From: Acidovorax sp. NO-1
GTDB lineage: Bacteria; Pseudomonadota; Gammaproteobacteria; Burkholderiales; Burkholderiaceae_C
Direction: 5' to 3'
NCBI RefSeq assembly: GCF_000238595.1
Contig: NZ_AGTS01000089.1
Span: 1 to 42,435, forward strand
DNA: 42,435 nt
Shown one piece after another: positions 18,693 to 30,134 of this stretch. The notes under the pieces are model-generated. The model was not told the DNA's origin and searched no databases. It saw nothing but the letters and a program-made list of their open reading frames with translations. A program made the position numbers and the translations under genes. Within the stretch, counting starts at the first letter, position 1. Each line of letters opens with the position of its first letter.

Positions 18693-20101
18693 AGTCCTCG
18701 GGTTCCGCGCCCGGCGGCGATGCGCACTGCCCCTGGCACCGGCGGGCGCGCGACGCTGTCGGATATTCGCTGCGCATCCGCCTGGTGCTGGTGTTCATGG
18801 CACTGGCCGTGACGGTGGCTGTGGCCTTCATGGGTGGAATGCAGAAGGTGGTGGCACTGGGGTGGAAAGAGGCTGCGCGCCCGCTGCTCATGGACTATGT
18901 GGACCGCCTCACCGCCGAGATCGGCAGCCCGCCCAGCATCGAGCGCGCCCGCGCCATTGCCGATCGGCTGCCCGTCACACTGCGCATTGAGGGGCCGCAG
19001 ATCCAATGGGATTCGCACCCCGGCCAGCCGCGCCCGCACTGGATGAGCGACAAGGTCCAGCGCCAGGACCACTGGAGCCGCGATGACACCGGCTATCGAC
19101 TGCTGGAGCGCACCACGGCCGATGGCCACCGCATCGAGTTCGGGCTCAATGCGCTCTCATGGGACAAGCGCCCGCGCATCGCCTGGGGCACGCTCACAGT
19201 CCTGCTCTTGCTCACGGCGCTGGCCTTTGTGTACGTGCGCCACCTGCTGCGTCCGCTGGATGACATCCGGCGCGGCGCGCGGCGTTTCGGCAATGGGGAT
19301 TTTGGCGAGCCGATTCCGGTGCGCCATGGGCACAGGCCCGATGAGCTTGGCCAGCTGGCGCGCACCATCAACACCATGGGCGAGGACATTCACCAGATGC
19401 TGGATGCCAAGCGCGCGCTGTTGCTGGCCATGAGCCACGAGCTGCGCAGCCCTCTCACACGCGCGCGCCTCAACGCCGAACTGCTGCCCGAGTCGGCTGA
19501 TGTGCAGGCCCAGCGTTCGGCCCTGATGCGCGACCTGGGAGAAATGGCCCGGCTTATCACCGACCTGCTGGAAAGCGAGCGCCTTGCAGGGCGCCATGCC
19601 GCGCTCTACCGCGAGCCCACCGATCTGACCGAACTGGCGCGTGAGGTGGTGGCAGAGCTGCAGGTGCGTCACCCCGGGGCCGCGGCGGTCGCATTGCGGG
19701 TACCAGCGCCATTGCCCGCCTGCATGCTCGACCGATCCCGCGTGCGACTGCTGATGCGCAATCTGCTGGACAACAGCCTGCGCCACAGCGACCCGACGGC
19801 CGCTGCGCCACAGATTGAACTGCGGGTGAGTCAAGGCGTGGTTGAAATCGAGGTGCGGGACCACGGCCCTGGCGTACCCCCCGAGCATCTGGTGCATCTG
19901 GCGGAGGCGTTCTACCGCCCTGATACATCGCGCCAGCGCACCACGGGCGGGGTGGGGCTGGGTCTGTACCTGTGTCGCCTGGTTGCACAAGCCCACGGCG
20001 GCACTTTGCTGGTGCGCAATGCGGAGCCGGGCTTGTGTGTTACTGCGCGCCTGCCGTGCTCGGAGGCGGTACAGCAACCAGCCCTTGACGGCGCACGCTG
20101 A
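18689..20101 (+). CDS. Sensor histidine kinase
   Basis: The 470-residue membrane kinase has TM1 (about 28-50), a periplasmic domain of about 110 residues, TM2 (about 163-184), a HAMP linker (RPLDDIRRGARRFGNGDF), an H-box with His250 (LLAMSHELRSPLTRARLNAE), an N-box (LMRNLLDNSLRHS) and Gly-rich ATP-lid motifs (DHGPGVPP and GGVGLGLYLC). The arrangement is that of CpxA/RstB-type kinases. The periplasmic domain carries several His and Trp residues (HPGQPRPHWMSDKVQRQDHW), compatible with metal or envelope-stress sensing, but the signal cannot be deduced. Its start overlaps the regulator stop. A Spy-like lipoprotein in the same cluster could be its periplasmic partner. Confidence 0.9.
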   Translation: MKSSGSAPGGDAHCPWHRRARDAVGYSLRIRLVLVFMALAVTVAVAFMGGMQKVVALGWKEAARPLLMDYVDRLTAEIGSPPSIERARAIADRLPVTLRIEGPQIQWDSHPGQPRPHWMSDKVQRQDHWSRDDTGYRLLERTTADGHRIEFGLNALSWDKRPRIAWGTLTVLLLLTALAFVYVRHLLRPLDDIRRGARRFGNGDFGEPIPVRHGHRPDELGQLARTINTMGEDIHQMLDAKRALLLAMSHELRSPLTRARLNAELLPESADVQAQRSALMRDLGEMARLITDLLESERLAGRHAALYREPTDLTELAREVVAELQVRHPGAAAVALRVPAPLPACMLDRSRVRLLMRNLLDNSLRHSDPTAAAPQIELRVSQGVVEIEVRDHGPGVPPEHLVHLAEAFYRPDTSRQRTTGGVGLGLYLCRLVAQAHGGTLLVRNAEPGLCVTARLPCSEAVQQPALDGAR

Positions 20102-20216
20102 GCGCGGCGTAGCACCCGGTTGGTGCGCAGATAGGCCCGGACAGTTGCGGCGGCGGGGATGGAGCGCAACGTTGCGGTGGGTTGGCCAGAATCCATCGGT
20201 TATTCAGAATGTTGGT

Positions 20217-20276
20217 CAAATTGCCTTCCAGCGCTTTGCTGTAAAGCGCTGACAGCTATTGTTTGTATAGTATTTT
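20217..20276 (+). repeat. Dispersed palindromic repeat, copy D
   Basis: Core AGCGCTTTGCTGTAAAGCGCT with flanks TTGCCTTCC and GACAGCTATTGTTTGTATAG. It lies in the 380-base gap between the sensor kinase and the hut transporter. Confidence 0.75.
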
Positions 20277-20378
20277 CGACCTCTGAACCCTCTCGCACAG
20301 CTGCGTTTTGGAGCCGCTGGCCCCGATCTTGCTGAAGATGGGAACCACCACCAAAGGGGATGCAGGTCTGGTGTTTAC

Positions 20379-20392
20379 CCTGTATATACAGG
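20379..20392. promoter_or_regulatory. Probable HutC operator upstream of the hut transporter
   Basis: CCTGTATATACAGG is a perfect 14-base palindrome 89 bases before the transporter start. Its core TGTATATACA recurs just before hutH, and known HutC sites in Pseudomonas have a similar TGTAnnTACA-type dyad. The assignment is inferred from the repeat and the gene context. Confidence 0.75.
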
Positions 20393-20481
20393 TATGCTCC
20401 GCCTGTCATCATCGCAACCGGACGCGGGCGCGTCCCCGGATGGGTGGGCCAACGTACTTTCTTCATACACAGGAGCAGATG

Positions 20482-21447
20482 ATGACTCGATCGGTTGCGA
20501 AATGGACGTCGCTGGCAGCGGCAACAGCATGCATGGTGGCCCTGGCCACACCGGCGCAGGCGCAGGACACCAAGATCGTGCTGGGCATGTCCGGCTGGAC
20601 AGGCTTTGCGCCACTCACGCTGGCCGACAAGGCGGGCATCTTCAAGAAGAACGGCCTGGATGTGGAGATCAAGATGATCCCGCAGAAGGACCGCCACCTT
20701 GCGCTGGCATCCAAAGCCATCCAGTGCGCTGCCACCACGGTCGAGACACACGTGGCATGGAACACCAACGGTGTCCCCATCGTCCAGATCTTCCAGCTCG
20801 ACAAGTCCTACGGCGCCGACGGTATTGCCGTGCGCAACGACATCAAGACGTTTGCAGACCTCAAGGGCAAGACGGTGGCGGTGGATGCCCCCGGCACCGC
20901 TTCGTATTTCACGCTGGCGTGGCTGCTGTCCAAAAATGGCATGACCGTGAAAGATGTGAAGACGCTGACGCTGGCGCCACAGCCTGCCGCCCAGTCGTTT
21001 GTGGCCGGGCAGAACGATGCCGCCGTCACGTACGAACCCTACCTCTCCACCGTGCGTGCCAACCCCGGCGCCGGCAAAATTCTGGCCACCACGCTGGAGT
21101 TCCCGCACATCATGGACACCGTAGGCTGCGCACCCGATTGGCTCAAGGCCAATCCCAAGGCGGCAAAGGCCCTGGCGGATTCGTACTTCCAGGCCCTCGA
21201 AATGATCAGCGCCGACACCGCCAAGTCCAACGAGATCATGGGCGCTGCGGTCAAGCAGACGGGTGAGGCGTTCGCCAAGTCATCGAGCTTCCTGCGCTGG
21301 CAAGACAAGGCCGCCAATCAGAAATTCTTTGCGGGCGAACTGCAGCAGTTCATGAAAGACGCCGCGGCGATCCTGCTGGAAGCTGGCGTGATCCGCAAGC
21401 TGCCCGAGAACTACACCGCCATGTACGACGACAGCTTCATCAAGTGA
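20482..21447 (+). CDS. ABC transporter substrate-binding protein (NitT/TauT type), hut-linked
   Basis: This periplasmic binding protein has 321 residues with a signal peptide (about 1-27, cleavage after PAQA). The mature start IVLGMSGWTGFAPLTLADKA matches the NitT/TauT/SsuA-like group, which binds small nitrogen- or sulfur-containing ligands. A segment like DLKGKTVAVDAPGTASYF is the second hallmark of this family. The second of two adjacent ATG codons is chosen because AGGAG then lies 6 bases away; the first (20479) is possible. It starts a transporter operon next to hutC and behind a HutC-like operator, so histidine, urocanate or another imidazole compound is the likely ligand (inference). 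It is not the HutX type used in rhizobia. Confidence 0.85.
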   Translation: MTRSVAKWTSLAAATACMVALATPAQAQDTKIVLGMSGWTGFAPLTLADKAGIFKKNGLDVEIKMIPQKDRHLALASKAIQCAATTVETHVAWNTNGVPIVQIFQLDKSYGADGIAVRNDIKTFADLKGKTVAVDAPGTASYFTLAWLLSKNGMTVKDVKTLTLAPQPAAQSFVAGQNDAAVTYEPYLSTVRANPGAGKILATTLEFPHIMDTVGCAPDWLKANPKAAKALADSYFQALEMISADTAKSNEIMGAAVKQTGEAFAKSSSFLRWQDKAANQKFFAGELQQFMKDAAAILLEAGVIRKLPENYTAMYDDSFIK

Positions 21448-21503
21448 CCGGCTGACCGCCGGAGCCCGACACCCACCAACCCGCCATTTCGAGGATCCTT
21501 CGT

Positions 21504-22339
21504 ATGAACCGCACCCTGGGGGCTCAGTCCCCGTTGGTCGAGTCGGTGCCGCTACCGCGGCGCCGGCTGCGGCCGCTGGAACCTGTGAGCACGCGCACGA
21601 AATGGGTGCTCGGCGTGGCGTTCTTTGTGCTGTTCGTGGCCGCTTGGGCCGTGTTTACGCTGGGCGGGTTCGTGTCGCCCACGTTCCTGGCCAGCCCGGT
21701 CACCATGGTCCAGGAAGGCTGGCTTCTTTTCACCGAATTCGGCTTTCTGCACGACATCGGCATGACGGTGTGGCGCGTGGTGGGAGGGTTCACCATGGCC
21801 GCCATCGTGGCGGTGCCGCTGGGCATTGCCATGGGGGCGCACAAGGGGGTTGAGGCCTTCCTGGAGCCGTTTGTGTCCTTCTGCCGCTACCTGCCGGCGT
21901 CGGCCTTCATTCCGCTGTTGATTCTGTGGGCGGGCCTGGGCGAGCTGCAGAAGCTGCTGGTCATCTTTATCGGGTCGGTGTTCCAGATCATCCTGATGGT
22001 GGCCGTCACCGTGGGCAACGCCCGCCGCGACCTCGTGGAAGCCGCCTACACGCTGGGCGCCACACCCACCGGCATCGTGCGCCGCGTACTGATCCCCGGC
22101 GCTGCGCCCGACATTGCGGAAACACTGCGCCTGGTGCTGGGCTGGGCCTGGACGTACATCATCGTGGCCGAGCTGATTGGCGCCTCGTCGGGCATCGGCC
22201 ACATGATCACCGACAGCCAGGCGCTGCTCAACACCGGCCAGATCATCTTCGGCATCATCGTCATCGGCCTCATCGGGCTGGTGTCAGACTTCGCCTTCAA
22301 GGCGCTCAACCACCGTCTGTTTGCCTGGAGTTTTGTGCG

Positions 22340-22343
<4 letters not shown>
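21504..22343 (+). CDS. ABC transporter permease (NitT/TauT type), hut-linked
   Basis: The 279-residue inner-membrane permease has about six hydrophobic helices after a cytoplasmic N-terminus of about 33 residues. The EAA loop that docks with the ATPase reads EAAYTLGATPTGIVRRVLIP. The family resemblance is to SsuC/TauC-type permeases. It follows the binding-protein gene by 56 bases with AGGATC before the ATG. Its stop overlaps the ATPase start (ATGA). It forms the membrane channel for the hut-linked importer. Confidence 0.9.
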
Positions 22344-23119
<776 letters not shown>

Positions 23120-23149
23120 TCTGACCTTGCACCAGCCCCGCACCAGCCC

Positions 23150-23962
23150 ATGAGCGCCCGTCCATCCCGCCGCACCACCGCCGCTGCACCGCGCCGCGCC
23201 ACGACTGCCAAGGCCGTGGCGGCTGTGGCTGCGCCCGCGCAGGCCATGGCGCTGTACGAGCAGGTCAAGGACCACATTGCGCGCAAGATCCAGGAAGGCA
23301 TCTGGCGCGCGGGCGACCGCCTGCCGTCCGAGAACGAGCTGGTCACCCAGTTCGGCATCTCGCGCATGACGGTGAACCGCGCGCTGCGCGAGCTGGTAGA
23401 GCAGGGCCGCATCGTGCGCGTGGCGGGCGTGGGCAGCTTTGTGGCCGAAGACAAGCCGCAGTCCACGCTGCTGCAGATCGCCAACCTCGCGAGCGAGATC
23501 CGCCAGCGCGGGCACGACTACCGCTGCGACGTGCTGGCGGTAGAGCGCATCTCGGCAACGCTCGAAGTGGCCGCCGCGCTGGACCTGCGCACCGGCGAGT
23601 CGGTGTTCCACTCGCTGTGCATCCACCGCGAAGACGGCCTGCCTGTGCAGCTCGAAGACCGTCACGTGAACCCGCGCCAGGTGCCTCAGTTCGCCGCGCA
23701 GGACTTCACGCTGCTGCAACCCTCCGAGTACCTGGTGCGCAACGTGCCCTTCGACCAGATCGAGCATGTGGTCGATGCCGTCATGCCCACCGCGGAGCAG
23801 GCCACGCTGCTGGAGATGTCGCCGCAGGAGCCCTGCCTGCTGCTCACCCGCCGCACCTGGTCGCGCGGCGTACCCATCACCGTGGTGCGCTGCCTGCACC
23901 CCGCTACCCGCTACCGCTTGGGCAGCCGTTTCCGAGCCGACGGCAACCCCGTCGCCGGTTGA
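23150..23962 (+). CDS. hutC: Histidine utilisation repressor HutC
   Basis: HutC is a GntR/HutC-type repressor released from DNA by urocanate. The 270 residues comprise an Ala/Arg-rich N-terminal extension (1 to about 33), a winged helix-turn-helix (about 34-102, [20 protein letters not shown]) and a UTRA ligand domain (about 115-262). Family members usually have about 240-250 residues, so the basic N-terminus is extra; an in-frame ATG at residue 33 ([15 protein letters not shown]) gives a more typical size. It sits between the transporter and hutH and is flanked by two near-identical palindromes, consistent with autoregulation and control of both arms. Confidence 0.93.
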   Translation: MSARPSRRTTAAAPRRATTAKAVAAVAAPAQAMALYEQVKDHIARKIQEGIWRAGDRLPSENELVTQFGISRMTVNRALRELVEQGRIVRVAGVGSFVAEDKPQSTLLQIANLASEIRQRGHDYRCDVLAVERISATLEVAAALDLRTGESVFHSLCIHREDGLPVQLEDRHVNPRQVPQFAAQDFTLLQPSEYLVRNVPFDQIEHVVDAVMPTAEQATLLEMSPQEPCLLLTRRTWSRGVPITVVRCLHPATRYRLGSRFRADGNPVAG

Positions 23963-24004
23963 AAGTTTTTCGCCAAAAGCTCAGAATTTTTTCGCTTGTA
24001 CCTA

Positions 24005-24018
24005 CTTGTATATACAGG
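24005..24018. promoter_or_regulatory. Probable HutC operator upstream of hutH
   Basis: CTTGTATATACAGG shares the core TGTATATACA (24007-24016) with the site at 20379. A further half-like CTTGTAC occurs ten bases upstream. The AGGA at its edge is also the best ribosome-binding sequence for hutH, so repressor binding would cover the start region. Confidence 0.75.
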
Positions 24019-24027
24019 ATCAACGCC

Positions 24028-25569
24028 ATGACAAAAGCCACCACTTCCTCCCTGACCCTGCTCCCCGGCCATGTGTCGTTGGCCTCGCTGCGCAGCATCT
24101 ATGCCGCGCCCGTGCAATTGTCGCTGGACCCGTCCGCGCGGGCCCTCATGCAGGCGTCGCTGGCCACGGTGCAGCGTATCGTTGATGAAGACCAGGTCGT
24201 CTATGGCATCAACACCGGCTTTGGCAAGCTCGCCAGCACCAAGATTGCGCACGAGCGCCTGGCCGAGCTGCAGCGCAACCTGGTGCTGTCGCACAGCGTG
24301 GGCACGGGCGATGCGCTTGCGGACGATGTGGTGCGCCTCATCCTTGCGACCAAGGCCATCAGCCTGGCGCGTGGCCATTCGGGCATCCGGCCCGAGATCG
24401 TGGATGCGCTGCTGGCCATGGCCAACGCCAATGTGCTTCCTGTTATTCCGGCCAAGGGTTCCGTCGGCGCATCGGGTGACCTGGCGCCGCTCGCCCACCT
24501 GGCCTGTGTGCTGATCGGGGAAGGGCAGGCCAAGGTGGATGGCAAGGTGGTGTCGGGGGCGGAGGCCATGCGCTCCATCGGTTTGCAGCCGTTTGTGCTG
24601 GGTCCCAAGGAAGGGCTGGCGCTGCTCAACGGCACGCAGGTGTCCACCTCACTCGCGCTGGCCGGGCTGTTCGGCGCGGAGAGCGTGTTCGCTGCAGCGC
24701 TGGTCGCGGGCTGCCTGTCACTCGAAGCCATCAAGGGCTCGGTCAAGCCCTTTGATGCGCGCATCCACGAAGCGCGCGGCCAGGCCGGGCAGATTGCCGT
24801 GGCTGCCGCTGTGCGCGCCTTGCTCGACGGCAGCGCCATCGACCCATCGCACCCCAACTGCGGCCGCGTGCAAGACCCGTACTCCATTCGCTGCGTGCCG
24901 CAGGTGATGGGCGCGTGCCTGGACAACCTGCACCACGCCGCGCGCGTGCTCACCATCGAGGCGAACGCCGCGTCGGACAACCCCCTGGTGTTCGACAACG
25001 GCGACGTGATCTCCGGCGGCAACTTCCACGCCGAGCCGGTCGCCTTTGTGGCCGACATCATTGCGCTCGCCGTGGCCGAGATCGGCGCCATCTCCGAGCG
25101 CCGTCTGTCGCTGCTGCTGGATCCAGGCTTGTCAGGCCTGCCGGCTTTCCTGATCCGCGACAGTGGCGTGAACTCCGGCTTCATGATCGCCCAGGTCACC
25201 GCCGCCGCGCTGGCAGCCGAGAACCAGTGCCTGGCCAACCCCAGCAGCGTGACCAGTCTGCCCACATCGGCCAACCAGGAGGACCATGTCTCCATGGCCA
25301 CCTACGGCGCACGCCGACTGGGCGACATGGTGCGCAACGCGGCCGTGATGGTGGGCATCGAGGCCATGGCCGCTGCGCAGGGCATGGAGTTCGACCGCAG
25401 CTTGAAATCCTCTCCGCTCGTCGAAGCACAGTTCGCCGCCATCCGCGAGCGTGTGGCCTACCTGGAGCAAGACCGCTACCTTGCCACCGACATCGAAGCC
25501 ATGCGCGCATGGGCCCAGCAGTCCCCCTGGCCTGCCGCGCTCACGCAGTGTCTGCCCAGCTTCGCCTGA
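24028..25569 (+). CDS. hutH: Histidine ammonia-lyase
   Basis: HutH deaminates histidine to urocanate, the first hut step. The 513 residues match the family. The Ala148-Ser149-Gly150 triad in [14 protein letters not shown] cyclises to the MIO electrophile. Other marks are [12 protein letters not shown] near 59-70, [10 protein letters not shown], and [11 protein letters not shown] near the C-terminal third. The ATG at 24028 lies right behind the operator palindrome; the longer open frame upstream is antiparallel noise over hutC. hutU follows after 38 bases. The product urocanate is also the usual inducer of HutC. Confidence 0.97.
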   Translation: MTKATTSSLTLLPGHVSLASLRSIYAAPVQLSLDPSARALMQASLATVQRIVDEDQVVYGINTGFGKLASTKIAHERLAELQRNLVLSHSVGTGDALADDVVRLILATKAISLARGHSGIRPEIVDALLAMANANVLPVIPAKGSVGASGDLAPLAHLACVLIGEGQAKVDGKVVSGAEAMRSIGLQPFVLGPKEGLALLNGTQVSTSLALAGLFGAESVFAAALVAGCLSLEAIKGSVKPFDARIHEARGQAGQIAVAAAVRALLDGSAIDPSHPNCGRVQDPYSIRCVPQVMGACLDNLHHAARVLTIEANAASDNPLVFDNGDVISGGNFHAEPVAFVADIIALAVAEIGAISERRLSLLLDPGLSGLPAFLIRDSGVNSGFMIAQVTAAALAAENQCLANPSSVTSLPTSANQEDHVSMATYGARRLGDMVRNAAVMVGIEAMAAAQGMEFDRSLKSSPLVEAQFAAIRERVAYLEQDRYLATDIEAMRAWAQQSPWPAALTQCLPSFA

Positions 25570-25607
25570 TTTTTTCCACGCACACCCACTATTCACAGGA
25601 GCCCACC

Positions 25608-27332
<1,725 letters not shown>

Positions 27333-27378
27333 TCAGCGCTGACCTGTATTGAAGAGACCTTGTTGAGTGGAGCCCACC

Positions 27379-28221
27379 ATGACGACGCTTCCCACACCAG
27401 AAGCCCTGCAGCAAAGGGTTGCGCAGCGCCTGACGGCGGACGATATCGCCCGCTTTGACCGCGATGGCGCACTCTGCATCAAACAGCTGCTCACACCCGA
27501 TGAAGTGGCGCTGCTGCGCGCAGGCATCGACGCCAACCTGGCCGCGCCCAGCCCGCGCGCCAAGGTAGCCAGCCGCCCGGACGACCCCGGCCGATTTTTC
27601 GAGGACTTCTGCAACTGGCAGGACATCCCGCAGTTTGGCCGCTTTGTGCAAGAGACGCCGCTGGCCCTGGCCGCGCAGCGGCTCATGCAGTCCCGCACCG
27701 TGCGGCTGTACCACGACCATGTGCTGGTCAAAGAGCCGGGCACGCGCCAGAAGACGCCCTGGCACCAGGACCAGCCTTACTACAACATCGACGGCATGCA
27801 GAACGTGAGCATGTGGATACCGGTGGACCCGGTCTCGCGCGCCGCGACGCTGGAGTTTGTGGCGGGTTCACACAAGGGCCCATGGCTCATGCCGCGCACC
27901 TTCATGGACAACCAGGCCAAGTGGTTCCCCGAAGGCAGCCTGCAGGACCTGCCCAACGTCGAGGCCGACCGCGACGCCTTCCCCATCGTGGGCTGGGAGA
28001 TCGAGCCCGGTGACGTGGTGTGTTTCCACATGCTCACGCTGCACGCGGCGGGCGGGGTGGAGGGGCCGAACCGCCGACGCGTGTTCTCGGTGCGTTTTAT
28101 GGGCGACGATATTCGCCACGCGCCCCGGCAGTGGAAGACTTCGCCGGAGTTTCCAGGCCTGGCCGACGAGCTGCCGGCGGGGGCCGAAATGAATCACCCG
28201 CTCTTTCCCGTGCTGGTATGA
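27379..28221 (+). CDS. PhyH-family Fe(II)/2-oxoglutarate dioxygenase in the hut operon
   Basis: This 280-residue protein belongs to the phytanoyl-CoA dioxygenase (PhyH) superfamily. The iron triad is visible as H129-x-D131 (TPWHQDQPYY) and H222 (HMLTLHAAGG), with Arg residues at 232-234 (NRRRVFSV) placed to bind 2-oxoglutarate. Such enzymes hydroxylate or demethylate small substrates. It is not one of the known hut enzymes, yet it lies between hutU and hutD and its stop overlaps the hutD start (ATGA), so it is made with them. The ATG at 27379 is chosen for GGAG six bases upstream; a GTG four codons earlier is the alternative. The substrate is unknown; an imidazole or methylated histidine derivative is a reasonable guess. 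Confidence 0.88.
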   Translation: MTTLPTPEALQQRVAQRLTADDIARFDRDGALCIKQLLTPDEVALLRAGIDANLAAPSPRAKVASRPDDPGRFFEDFCNWQDIPQFGRFVQETPLALAAQRLMQSRTVRLYHDHVLVKEPGTRQKTPWHQDQPYYNIDGMQNVSMWIPVDPVSRAATLEFVAGSHKGPWLMPRTFMDNQAKWFPEGSLQDLPNVEADRDAFPIVGWEIEPGDVVCFHMLTLHAAGGVEGPNRRRVFSVRFMGDDIRHAPRQWKTSPEFPGLADELPAGAEMNHPLFPVLV

Positions 28222-28817
28222 CCCTGGCGTTTTTCGACCTCGCCACTGTGCCCGCCACGCCGTGGAGAAACGGCGGAGGCAGTACCCGCGAACTGGCCAG
28301 CTGGCCGCCCGCGTCTGCTGCAGCCGGAGGCATGGACAGCTTTGACTGGCGTGTGAGCGTTGCCACCATTGCGGCGCCGGGGCCGTTCTCGGCGTTTGCG
28401 GGCGTTGACCGGCAGATCATGTTGCTCGACGGCGATGGTGTGCATCTGGCCAGCAGCGGCTGGCAGCACACGCTGGCCGAGCGCTGGCAGCCGTTTGCCT
28501 TCTCGGGCGATGAGGTCGTGGACTGCGCCATGTTGGGTGGCACGTCTACCGATTTCAACCTCATGCTGCGCCGTGGTGTCTGCAAGGGCACACTGCAGGT
28601 GCTGCGCAATGAGCCGCCGCCGGCGTGGGCCGGGTTGTGCATGGTGCTCCAGGGGCAGTGGAAGGTGGTGCAAGCGGAGGCGGCCGCGCGCGTGTTGACT
28701 GCGGGGCAGGGCGCCTGGTGGATGGGCGCCGCGCCGCAACGCCTGCAGCCTGTGCGCGATCCGGGCCGCGCAGACCCCGTGCTGGCCTTTGTTGCACTGG
28801 AGCGTGGGGCACCCTGA
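28218..28817 (+). CDS. hutD: HutD family protein
   Basis: HutD is a small cupin-like protein found in hut operons; in Pseudomonas it is thought to limit operon output, possibly by binding an intermediate. The 199-residue product has the family signatures TPWRNGGGSTRELASWP, FDWRVSVATIAAPGPFSAF and DRQIMLLDGDGV. The start overlaps the end of the dioxygenase gene by four bases. Repeat copy E lies directly after it, before hutI. Confidence 0.9.
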   Translation: MTLAFFDLATVPATPWRNGGGSTRELASWPPASAAAGGMDSFDWRVSVATIAAPGPFSAFAGVDRQIMLLDGDGVHLASSGWQHTLAERWQPFAFSGDEVVDCAMLGGTSTDFNLMLRRGVCKGTLQVLRNEPPPAWAGLCMVLQGQWKVVQAEAAARVLTAGQGAWWMGAAPQRLQPVRDPGRADPVLAFVALERGAP

Positions 28818-28827
28818 ATATTCGAAT

Positions 28828-28880
28828 GAAATTGGCCTCTAGCGCTTATCTGTAAAGCGCTAACAGCTATCAATTATGTA
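28828..28880 (+). repeat. Dispersed palindromic repeat, copy E, inside the hut operon
   Basis: TTGGCCTCTAGCGCTTATCT then GTAAAGCGCTAACAGCTATC repeats the core of the other copies. It fills most of the 69-base hutD-hutI gap and ends seven bases before the hutI ATG, so its hairpin would lie in the hutI ribosome-binding region. Confidence 0.8.
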
Positions 28881-28886
28881 GCGATT

Positions 28887-30134
28887 ATGACAACATTCAC
28901 AGCCCCCAGCGCCGACGGCCTCTGGTACGACGTGCGGCTCGTGCCCGAACTCTCGGTGCCTGACCAGCCCCTGGCCGCTGGCGATGCCGCCTGCATCGTG
29001 GTGCAGGGCGGAGCCGTGCAATGGACAGGGCCCGACTCCTCCCTGCCAGCCGCATATTCCGGCCTGCCGCGCCACGATGGCCGCGGTGCCCTGGTCACCC
29101 CCGGCCTGGTGGACTGCCACACGCACCTGGTCTATGGCGGGCAACGCGCCAACGAATTTGCGATGCGGCTCGCAGGCGCCACGTATGAAGAGGTGGCCAA
29201 GGCGGGCGGGGGCATTGTGTCGTCGGTGCGCGCAACGCGCGAGGCCAGTGAAGACGAACTCTTCGCGCTGGCCGTGCCGCGCCTGCAGGCCCTGCTGGAC
29301 GAGGGCGTGTGCGCCATCGAGATCAAGTCAGGTTACGGCCTGGCGCTGGAACATGAGCGCAAGCAGCTGCGCGTGGCCCGCCGCCTGGGCGAGGCCTTTG
29401 GCATGGCGGTGCGCACCACCTTCCTCGGCGCGCATGCGCTGCCGCCCGAATACGCTGGGCGCAGCCAGGACTACACCGACCTTGTCTGCAACGAGATGCT
29501 GCCTGCGCTGGCGGCCGAAGGCCTGGTCGATGCGGTGGATGTGTTCTGCGAACGCATTGCCTTCACGCTGGCGGAGACTGAGCAGGTGTTCCAGGCTGCA
29601 CAAAAGCTGGGCATCCCCGTCAAACTGCATGCGGAGCAGCTGTCCGACATGGGTGGATCGGCGCTGGCCGCGCGCTATGGCGCGCTGTCGTGCGACCACA
29701 TCGAGCACCTGTCGGCCGACGGCATCGCTGCGATGAAGGCTTCAGGCACCGTGGCCGTGCTGCTGCCCGGCGCCTACTACACGTTGCGTGACACGCACCT
29801 GCCCCCCATTGCGCAGCTGCGCGAGGCCGGTGTGCCCATGGCGGTATCCACCGACCACAACCCCGGCACCTCGCCCGCACTCAGCCTGCTGCTCATGGCC
29901 AACATGGCCTGCACGCTGTTCCGCCTGACGGTGCCCGAGGCGCTGGCAGGCATTACCACCCACGCTGCGCGCGCGCTGGGCCTGCAAAGCACCCACGGCC
30001 TCCTCGCATCCGGCAGGCCCGCCAACTTTGTGCTGTGGCCGGTGGGCGAGGCGGCCGAACTGGCCTACTGGCTGGGCCAAAAGCCTGCCTGCACCATCGT
30101 GCGGCAAGGGCGCATTCACGGAGTCATGCCATGA
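28887..30134 (+). CDS. hutI: Imidazolonepropionase
   Basis: HutI opens the ring of 4-imidazolone-5-propionate to give N-formimino-L-glutamate. The 415-residue amidohydrolase shows the metal motif [10 protein letters not shown] with His78 and His80, [13 protein letters not shown] with a metal His, SCDHIEHLS and the catalytic Asp in [10 protein letters not shown]. No clear Shine-Dalgarno lies before its ATG, since repeat copy E ends there; translation may rely on ribosomes from hutD or on the repeat's structure. Its stop overlaps the hutF start (ATGA). Confidence 0.95.
   Translation: MTTFTAPSADGLWYDVRLVPELSVPDQPLAAGDAACIVVQGGAVQWTGPDSSLPAAYSGLPRHDGRGALVTPGLVDCHTHLVYGGQRANEFAMRLAGATYEEVAKAGGGIVSSVRATREASEDELFALAVPRLQALLDEGVCAIEIKSGYGLALEHERKQLRVARRLGEAFGMAVRTTFLGAHALPPEYAGRSQDYTDLVCNEMLPALAAEGLVDAVDVFCERIAFTLAETEQVFQAAQKLGIPVKLHAEQLSDMGGSALAARYGALSCDHIEHLSADGIAAMKASGTVAVLLPGAYYTLRDTHLPPIAQLREAGVPMAVSTDHNPGTSPALSLLLMANMACTLFRLTVPEALAGITTHAARALGLQSTHGLLASGRPANFVLWPVGEAAELAYWLGQKPACTIVRQGRIHGVMP

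Noticed and set aside
20217..20276. Repeat copy D as a transcription terminator of the sensor kinase gene
   Set aside because: The stem is not followed by an uninterrupted T run on the plus strand, and the same element lies inside coding regions elsewhere.
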